Positions 6,474-11,753 of a stretch of 11,753 bases of DNA are shown one piece after another (the stretch's first letter is position 1; each line of letters opens with the position of its first letter). The notes beneath the pieces were generated by a model that saw nothing but the letters and a program-made list of their open reading frames with translations, was not told the DNA's origin and made no database searches. The position numbers and the translations under genes were made by a program. Origin of the DNA: Cocleimonas sp. (GTDB lineage: Bacteria > Pseudomonadota > Gammaproteobacteria > Thiotrichales > Thiotrichaceae); NCBI GenBank assembly GCA_023146675.1, contig JAGLBQ010000268.1:1-11753 (forward strand), given 5' to 3'.

Positions 6474-6502
6474 ATCTTAGGAAAAAATATCCATCAGGTC
6501 AA
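6474..6502 (-). promoter_or_regulatory. Sigma-70-type promoter of metZ
   Basis: On the minus strand TTGACC (6502-6497) is a 5/6 match to the -35, followed after exactly 17 bases by TAAGAT (6479-6474), a 4/6 match to the -10. Transcription would start near 6465-6468, just before the riboswitch. The -35 lies 1-2 bases past the stop codon of the upstream giant gene, so metZ has its own promoter despite tight spacing. Confidence 0.7.
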
Positions 6503-6503
6503 A

Positions 6504-9500
6504 TTAATTGTCTTTTGTTTTTACTATAGATGCAATTTTAAGCTTTCTTAATAGTGCGACTATAAATAACAATAAAAGCAACTGAACTAGAATAGCACCA
6601 CCGCCTTTTTCTGATGGTTTAATAGTTACCTTATTAAACGTAACCTTACTTTCATTATCTAACTGGCGTAGATAATTAGCTAAGTGCTTAACCTCCTTAT
6701 TCGTTAGGGCTGTTGCTGTATTATTTGCTTGAATCGCATCCTCCAATGTCTTTGCAGAACCATCATGTAAATATGGGCCTGTTTGCCAAACACCAAGCAA
6801 AGTAGGGGTATTTAAGCCATCCAGTGATTTGTTTAAACGCTTGCCACTGCTTGCTTTTATGGTACCAATATCATGACGTACATTCGGCGCGCTATCCGTA
6901 AAATACTTTCCTGAATGGCAATCAACACAGCCTTTGCTAGTAAACAGCATCTTACCTACTTTAGCAGAGTCGGTTAGCGAGCCATCTTGTTTACGATAAG
7001 GACTTGCGGGTGTTTTTCTTAATGAGTCTACATAATTTGCCAAATCATCTAGAGACTGACTTACTCCTGTTTTCTTCGCTCCTTCAGGATCAGCATAGTT
7101 TTTATAGTCAGCATCACTCATAAGCCCGATACCTCCTGATAAACCACGGATTTGTATTTCAAAATCATGCACTTCATCAAAATTACCACTCCAATGCAGC
7201 ATACCTTGCTCTGAACCACCGTGACCAAGAAGTGTAATCGTATTACGCAATCCTTCTCCAAAACCACTCATATCCCATGTGCGCCCATCACTACGCCCCC
7301 CATTATGACAACCTGCACAGCTTGAATATTGTTCTTTTGCGAGACGTTGATCGAATGAATCATAGAATAATTGTTTTCCTCTCAATACTGTGGGTGTTAG
7401 TGTTTCTGTCTTAACGGTCTTTAAGGTCGCTTTTAAAAGCACATCACTAGACTGAGAATAAATGAGTTTAAACAAATCATAAACGGTAATGCTTCGATCC
7501 ATAAAATTATGGATAAATAAGGTTAAACCATCTTCTGAAATAGCCAACCCTTGCGGTGCTCTTTTGGTTCTTATTCTAAATAGTGATTCACGACTGTAAG
7601 CATCAATCACGTCTATTTCTCGACTGCCCTCAAGTGCTACAAATAAATAGCTACCGTATTTCCCAAAAATAGCGGCACTAGCAATACCGCCATTATCATG
7701 GTCAATGCGAGAGGATAACTCTTCTTTACCTGTCTCTAGATTTATCTTAGAGCTAATACTTCTTACTGCGCTGTCAAAAGTAAGGTCTTGCCCATCACGC
7801 ATTTTGCCTCTTTTGATATTGTCCTGTTTAGATGGAACCCATGCAGAATGACCATCAGGAGAAATGGCAACTGCGCCAAGATAGTTAGGAATACCACGCG
7901 CACTTTTTTCTGAATCAATCCGATTACTGTGTTTTAAAATAATTTTATCCTTTAAGGTAAAACTATTGCTATCAACAATAAGCACTTCTCCACCGTAATA
8001 AACGCCCTTTATTTCTGTTTTAGGAGCCACTGTAGATTCACCAGGCACAGAAGGGGTAATGTAACGTGAGATATAAAGAAGGTCTTCAGCCGCATTAATA
8101 CTGATATGACGTGGATTAGCATCGAGTTTTAGTGTGGAAACAATAATGTGCTTATTGCTATCTATTTTAACTAAAGCGCCTAATGCTTCGAGTACCACAT
8201 AAGCTATATTGCTCTTTTTAGAAAATACTATGCCATAGGGTTGTGAGGCGTAAGGTAACGTAATTGTTTTTATGACTTTTTTCTGAGTAGTATCAATAAT
8301 ACTAACGGAATGAGAACTTTTATTGGTTACCCAAAGTTTTCCATTAGGCGAAAATGCTAGCGCTATTGGATCTTTTCCAACGGATATTTCTGCTACTTTA
8401 GATAATGTTGAAGCACTAAAGCCACTGACCGAATTATTATCAGGGTTTACATTCCAGACTTCACCTGCTCCAAATTTTTCAGTATAAGCAATCGCAGAGG
8501 AGGAGGAGGGTTTTCCTTCCGTATGTGGTAAATGAATAAGCTGAACAAACTGACTACTTGCTTCATTACCATTAGAATCCCTAACTGTTAGTGTAATAAC
8601 ATAGCTACCAGCAGATGTAAATCTATGGCTACCCCGCTTTGGATCTGTATAAGCAGTTTCGGGGGTTCCATCACCAAAATCCCATTTGTACTGAACATTC
8701 TCGCCACCATTACTACCCACTGGATATGAAATTAATTTATTAATCACTTTAGGTCGTTTTTTTAATTTTCGTGCGATAAGGTCACCCGTAATATTCCAAG
8801 AAAATGTTTTTTTGCTTTCTCCACCCTTATTATCAACTACTTTAATAAGGGTAGAATAAGCACCAAGAATAGAAGGTATTCCAGAAATTACACCTGACTG
8901 GCTATTGATACTTAAACCCTTAGGCAAACCCGTTACAGAAAAAACAAGTGGATCACCATTAGCATCATTAGCAATCACATTAAGACTGACAAAATCACCT
9001 TGGGCTGTTGTTTGATTTTTAATGGCATCGATAATAGGTGCAATATTTCTATGCGGATTTTGTAGTAGAAATTGATCACTAACCAGTTGCTTTTCTAGCT
9101 CAGAGCTGGAATAAGATAACTTTAATTGCGGATCATTATTATTAACAAAATACTCAATAATAATTTCATGCTCACCTTCTGCCAAATAAACATGATTGGA
9201 TAATTCTTTTAATTCATGCACTCCATCATTATTAACCAGTAATTGTCCATCAATAATTAAACGGCTACCATTGACTGATTTAAGATAGAACTGATAATCA
9301 TCGCCTTTATTCAGCGTAATTCTTGCCGATAAACGTACTGCAAATTGTTTCTGCTTGATTTCATTAGGAGATGTAAAATGATTAACAACGCCTTGAGATA
9401 GTGTCGTGGTATTATCAGCAAGATCATCAAAATTAGGTAATAAATCCCAATCCCCTTGGTATGCCTCATAAGAAACGCCGCGAATCTTGCCGCGCGTATA

Positions 9501-11324
9501 AATATTCCACATCAGCAAAACTTCGCTGCGCTCTTCATTAAGACTATATTTTATTTTGCTTCGATACAGCCCTTGTTTATTTACTGTACCTGAAATAAGA
9601 CCTGTCTGCTCATGAATAACTAAGCCTTGTGGTAAGTTTTCAGCACTAAATTGTCCATTGTTAGTATGATTTATCGCTATCTTTAACGACACTGTAGAGC
9701 CTAGTAAATGCGCTTGCGCATCAGGTTGTTCAATAGCCAAACTATCTTGCAATGCAACACGGATAATTTTGGCAATAGAAGGTACCCCCTTTTTATTGAT
9801 AGCAAATAGCATCCAATATCCTGGTGTAAGAATATTTCTATTTGCATGCGCTGTAAGCATGTACTGTCCATTGCCTAATGTGTTGAATGAAGGTGCTAGA
9901 TAGCGCAAATCAGAATTAACACCATGTGTTGTTGCAGACATTTTGATGAGTGAGAATTTTTCAATATCAGCATCGCTTTGCAACCTGAATTGCTGACCAT
10001 TTTTAATGGTATCGGGTGCTTCTGTTATACTAGGTCGAGTAGCTGGAGAACCATCATTATTAAACAAATATCCAGGGCTATACATCTGCGCATCCCTATG
10101 ATCCGCAATGCAATTACACAGCCCGCCGCCTGCTGATAAAACCCTAGCATCAGGCATTAATAAGGCGATAGAATGATAATTTCGTGGCACAGAAATATCA
10201 GCCCCTTCGCGCCATTTTTTCGTTTGTGGATTCCAGATTTCAATTGGCAGCACACTGTCTTTATCTGCAAATTTTATCCCTGATTTATTTCCCCCAACGA
10301 CCAAAACTTCACCTGTCGGAAGTATCACGCCATTATGAAACTTTCTGGGGTGTTTCATTGCATTAATAGTGGTTACTTTTGGTGTGCTGGTATTGATATC
10401 AATGAGCATCGATTGATTAGTGCTTTTCTTATTTAGCCCAGAGATTGCTCCACCAGCAACAAGAAGTTTTCCCTCATTATACATAACCGTTATGCCGTGC
10501 TTCGGATACCAATCACGATTTTCAGCACCCACTTGAAGTATAGTGCCCAGATTTTTAGTCGTGATATTATGCATAAGCGGCGTAGGCCCCGAATGAAAGA
10601 CATATCCTAATGGCGCAACGTGTAATAGTGGCCACCACTCTCTCTCATAGTAACTTTTATATTGCAAAATAGGGCTAGTGAGATCAACGCCTGTTAGAAC
10701 CTTCCAGCCTGTTTTTTCATTCCAGACTTCAGGATAGCGCCCTCCGCTAGAACCTAATGCAGTAAATACTTCACCAGAAGGCAAAGAAACATTGGTTGGA
10801 TACCAACGCCCACGATTCATATCATCAAGACGTGTCCATGTATTATTTTTAAAATCAAAGACACTGCTTGTTTTTACATGGTTATTACCTCCACTAACAA
10901 ATAAGCGCCCATCCTCCAGTAAAGAAAGATGTGCTGCAAAGAGATCTTGGTAAGTATTATTGGCTTCAATAAAGCGATTGGTGATAGGGTTCCAAGTTGA
11001 AGCATAGGTAAACTCTGTACCACGGGGAAAGCTAGTTTTTTGACTTGCAGACCATGTGATAACGCGACCATCGGGAAGATTAGAAGCCGATACGGGTACA
11101 TGCGGCCAATCAATAATCTCACTCCATTGACCTGATTTTTTAGCATCCTCAGGTCGCTTTGCATAACGATGTCGTTTTGAGATATTAAAAGCAGGGTAGT
11201 CTTTAGCTTGTTCAGCCCAATAGGCATCTTCTTCGGCATGGGAAGCATCAGCTCCAGCATGGGCAAAAAGATTGCCTGAGAGAAACAAGGAGAAAGTTAG
11301 TATGAGTACAGTTATCTGTTTCAT
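6504..11324 (-). CDS. Giant secreted fusion: galactose-oxidase-like propeller, PA14, PKD, YVTN propeller and diheme cytochrome c
   Basis: The 1606-residue protein starts with a signal peptide (cleavage after AHA, residue 23). Residues about 65-525 are a kelch/DUF1929 copper-radical-oxidase module close to galactose oxidase: Y175 (RWYPT), Y383-H384 (RNYHS) and H467 (SATTHGVNSD) match the two tyrosines and two histidine copper ligands, but the cofactor cysteine is A130. Next are an Ig-like (He_PIG) domain (about 526-610), PA14 (about 612-757), a second Ig-like domain (about 760-848), PKD (about 858-935, WDFGDGTP), a YVTN-type propeller (about 945-1290) and a peroxidase/MauG-like cytochrome region (about 1305-1560) with heme motifs C1336-AG-CH and C1466-VD-CH. 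The C-terminus has GGG (1575-1577), a hydrophobic helix and an RK cluster, like GlyGly-CTERM tails. It probably acts at the cell surface. The ATG has no Shine-Dalgarno; an in-frame stop 24 bases upstream and the signal peptide fix the start. Activity is unproven. Confidence 0.88.
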   Translation of the reverse strand: MKQITVLILTFSLFLSGNLFAHAGADASHAEEDAYWAEQAKDYPAFNISKRHRYAKRPEDAKKSGQWSEIIDWPHVPVSASNLPDGRVITWSASQKTSFPRGTEFTYASTWNPITNRFIEANNTYQDLFAAHLSLLEDGRLFVSGGNNHVKTSSVFDFKNNTWTRLDDMNRGRWYPTNVSLPSGEVFTALGSSGGRYPEVWNEKTGWKVLTGVDLTSPILQYKSYYEREWWPLLHVAPLGYVFHSGPTPLMHNITTKNLGTILQVGAENRDWYPKHGITVMYNEGKLLVAGGAISGLNKKSTNQSMLIDINTSTPKVTTINAMKHPRKFHNGVILPTGEVLVVGGNKSGIKFADKDSVLPIEIWNPQTKKWREGADISVPRNYHSIALLMPDARVLSAGGGLCNCIADHRDAQMYSPGYLFNNDGSPATRPSITEAPDTIKNGQQFRLQSDADIEKFSLIKMSATTHGVNSDLRYLAPSFNTLGNGQYMLTAHANRNILTPGYWMLFAINKKGVPSIAKIIRVALQDSLAIEQPDAQAHLLGSTVSLKIAINHTNNGQFSAENLPQGLVIHEQTGLISGTVNKQGLYRSKIKYSLNEERSEVLLMWNIYTRGKIRGVSYEAYQGDWDLLPNFDDLADNTTTLSQGVVNHFTSPNEIKQKQFAVRLSARITLNKGDDYQFYLKSVNGSRLIIDGQLLVNNDGVHELKELSNHVYLAEGEHEIIIEYFVNNNDPQLKLSYSSSELEKQLVSDQFLLQNPHRNIAPIIDAIKNQTTAQGDFVSLNVIANDANGDPLVFSVTGLPKGLSINSQSGVISGIPSILGAYSTLIKVVDNKGGESKKTFSWNITGDLIARKLKKRPKVINKLISYPVGSNGGENVQYKWDFGDGTPETAYTDPKRGSHRFTSAGSYVITLTVRDSNGNEASSQFVQLIHLPHTEGKPSSSSAIAYTEKFGAGEVWNVNPDNNSVSGFSASTLSKVAEISVGKDPIALAFSPNGKLWVTNKSSHSVSIIDTTQKKVIKTITLPYASQPYGIVFSKKSNIAYVVLEALGALVKIDSNKHIIVSTLKLDANPRHISINAAEDLLYISRYITPSVPGESTVAPKTEIKGVYYGGEVLIVDSNSFTLKDKIILKHSNRIDSEKSARGIPNYLGAVAISPDGHSAWVPSKQDNIKRGKMRDGQDLTFDSAVRSISSKINLETGKEELSSRIDHDNGGIASAAIFGKYGSYLFVALEGSREIDVIDAYSRESLFRIRTKRAPQGLAISEDGLTLFIHNFMDRSITVYDLFKLIYSQSSDVLLKATLKTVKTETLTPTVLRGKQLFYDSFDQRLAKEQYSSCAGCHNGGRSDGRTWDMSGFGEGLRNTITLLGHGGSEQGMLHWSGNFDEVHDFEIQIRGLSGGIGLMSDADYKNYADPEGAKKTGVSQSLDDLANYVDSLRKTPASPYRKQDGSLTDSAKVGKMLFTSKGCVDCHSGKYFTDSAPNVRHDIGTIKASSGKRLNKSLDGLNTPTLLGVWQTGPYLHDGSAKTLEDAIQANNTATALTNKEVKHLANYLRQLDNESKVTFNKVTIKPSEKGGGAILVQLLLLLFIVALLRKLKIASIVKTKDN

Positions 11325-11325
11325 T

Positions 11326-11341
11326 TTGATAGGAGGATCAA
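11326..11341 (-). promoter_or_regulatory. Hairpin with CCTCCT loop next to the giant gene's start codon
   Basis: On the minus strand TTGAT and ATCAA form a 5-base stem enclosing CCTCCT, ending one base before the ATG. The loop matches the 16S anti-Shine-Dalgarno core rather than a Shine-Dalgarno, so the gene lacks a normal ribosome-binding site. On the plus strand the loop reads AGGAGG but no start codon follows. It could be an operator palindrome, a translational control element, or chance. Confidence 0.3.
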
Positions 11342-11452
11342 TTAGTTAACAGTAAATATACCTTCAGCAACTAAAAAACTAGATGAATAAAAACAGTAGG
11401 TTTTTTGCACTTGTTTATTTACATTTAAATTTGACGAAGGTATTGAGTAAAA

Positions 11453-11493
11453 GGACTCAGAATTAATTGCAATAGGGGGGTAATTCTGAGTTC
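11453..11493. repeat. 13-base inverted repeat with G-run loop
   Basis: ACTCAGAATTA (11455-11465) and TAATTCTGAGT (11481-11491) are perfect reverse complements; pairing extends by a G-T and a G-C pair. The 15-base loop contains the self-complementary ATTGCAAT and a run of six G. No T-run follows on either strand, so a terminator is not supported. It lies about 130 bases upstream of the giant gene and could be an operator, a leader hairpin or a small palindromic element. Confidence 0.55.
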
Positions 11494-11699
11494 TAAATTA
11501 GAGTACACTAATACTATAAGCTAACTATTAATTTTTTTTCAAGCAGAATATAGACAAAAGAACTAATTTTTAAGACTAGGTTCTGCTAATATTTGAGGAA
11601 AATAGCAAATAGCTTTGTAGTCGTTTTTATTATGAAATTAAATGCCTTTTATTTTTGTACTTTTTTGTTGATTGACGCTCAAATATTCTTGAATAGTAC

Positions 11700-11737
11700 A
11701 ACCTCATTATTAATAATTCTCAGTTAAAAATGAGGTT
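11700..11737. repeat. 9-base inverted repeat at the window edge
   Basis: AACCTCATT (11700-11708) and AATGAGGTT (11729-11737) are perfect reverse complements around a 20-base AT-rich loop. No T-run directly follows the stem on either strand. It may belong to the end or leader of a gene outside the window. Confidence 0.4.
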
Positions 11738-11753
11738 AATATCGTTTACTTTT

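Larger units (their letters stand above)
11342..11753. other. Gene-free upstream region of the giant gene
   Basis: No frame here has a credible gene. The sequence is very AT-rich and contains two clear inverted repeats (11453-11493, 11700-11737) and shorter ones: AGCAGAA (11542-11548) with TTCTGCT (11581-11587), and TTGTACT (11655-11661) with AGTACAA (11695-11701). The promoter of the minus-strand giant gene should lie here. TATATT about 40 bases before its ATG is a possible -10, without a convincing -35. Confidence 0.5.

Noticed and set aside
11632..11727. A 31-codon plus frame with a signal-peptide-like start
   Set aside because: No Shine-Dalgarno, very AT-rich, and the hydrophobic look follows from T-rich codons.
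11730..11753. ATG at the window edge that could start a plus-strand gene
   Set aside because: Only eight codons are visible and there is no Shine-Dalgarno; it also overlaps an inverted repeat.
1..11753. CRISPR arrays, tRNA/rRNA genes, insertion sequences, phage genes
   Set aside because: I saw no regularly spaced direct repeats, no tRNA cloverleaf or rRNA sequence, and no transposase or integrase motifs in any frame.

Overview
This window comes from an AT-rich (roughly 40% GC by eye) Gram-negative bacterium, most likely a gammaproteobacterium. The clues are an O-succinylhomoserine-type sulfhydrylase (MetZ), a NarL-type two-component pair with a 7TM-type sensor, a secreted multiheme fusion with a GlyGly-CTERM-like tail, and the signal peptides. 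The species cannot be named from sequence alone.

Layout. Positions 1-812 are mostly gene-free. They hold one probable 54-residue gene (274-438, minus) and a cluster of three hairpins (664-771). A secreted DUF4360-type protein (813-1379, minus) is divergent from a two-component operon on the plus strand: a NarL/FixJ response regulator with an unusual C-terminal extension (1661-2626), a histidine kinase with a periplasmic sensor domain and eight membrane segments (2632-4659), and a small secreted four-cysteine protein (4723-5097). The leader of this operon contains a strong intrinsic terminator (1547-1588) with a competing upstream segment, so it may be attenuated or may encode a short RNA.

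The other half is on the minus strand. metZ (5163-6338) is preceded by a well-spaced sigma-70-like promoter, an RNA matching the SAM-II riboswitch, and an intrinsic terminator. The conserved 3' end of the aptamer is complementary to the terminator's 5' arm. This gives a simple SAM-controlled transcription-attenuation model.

The most unusual gene is a 1606-residue secreted fusion (6504-11324, minus). In order it has a signal peptide, a galactose-oxidase-like copper-radical-oxidase propeller, an Ig-like domain, PA14, a second Ig-like domain, PKD, a YVTN-type propeller, a diheme cytochrome c (peroxidase-like) module and a Gly-Gly-Gly/hydrophobic/basic C-terminus. Both radical tyrosines and both copper histidines are present, but the cysteine that forms the Cys-Tyr cofactor is alanine. 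The remaining 11325-11753 has no supported gene but contains inverted repeats.

Working picture. The left half looks like an envelope-sensing module flanked by secreted proteins, the middle is SAM-regulated methionine synthesis, and the right half is a large cell-surface redox/adhesion protein. No functional link between the three parts is shown by the sequence.
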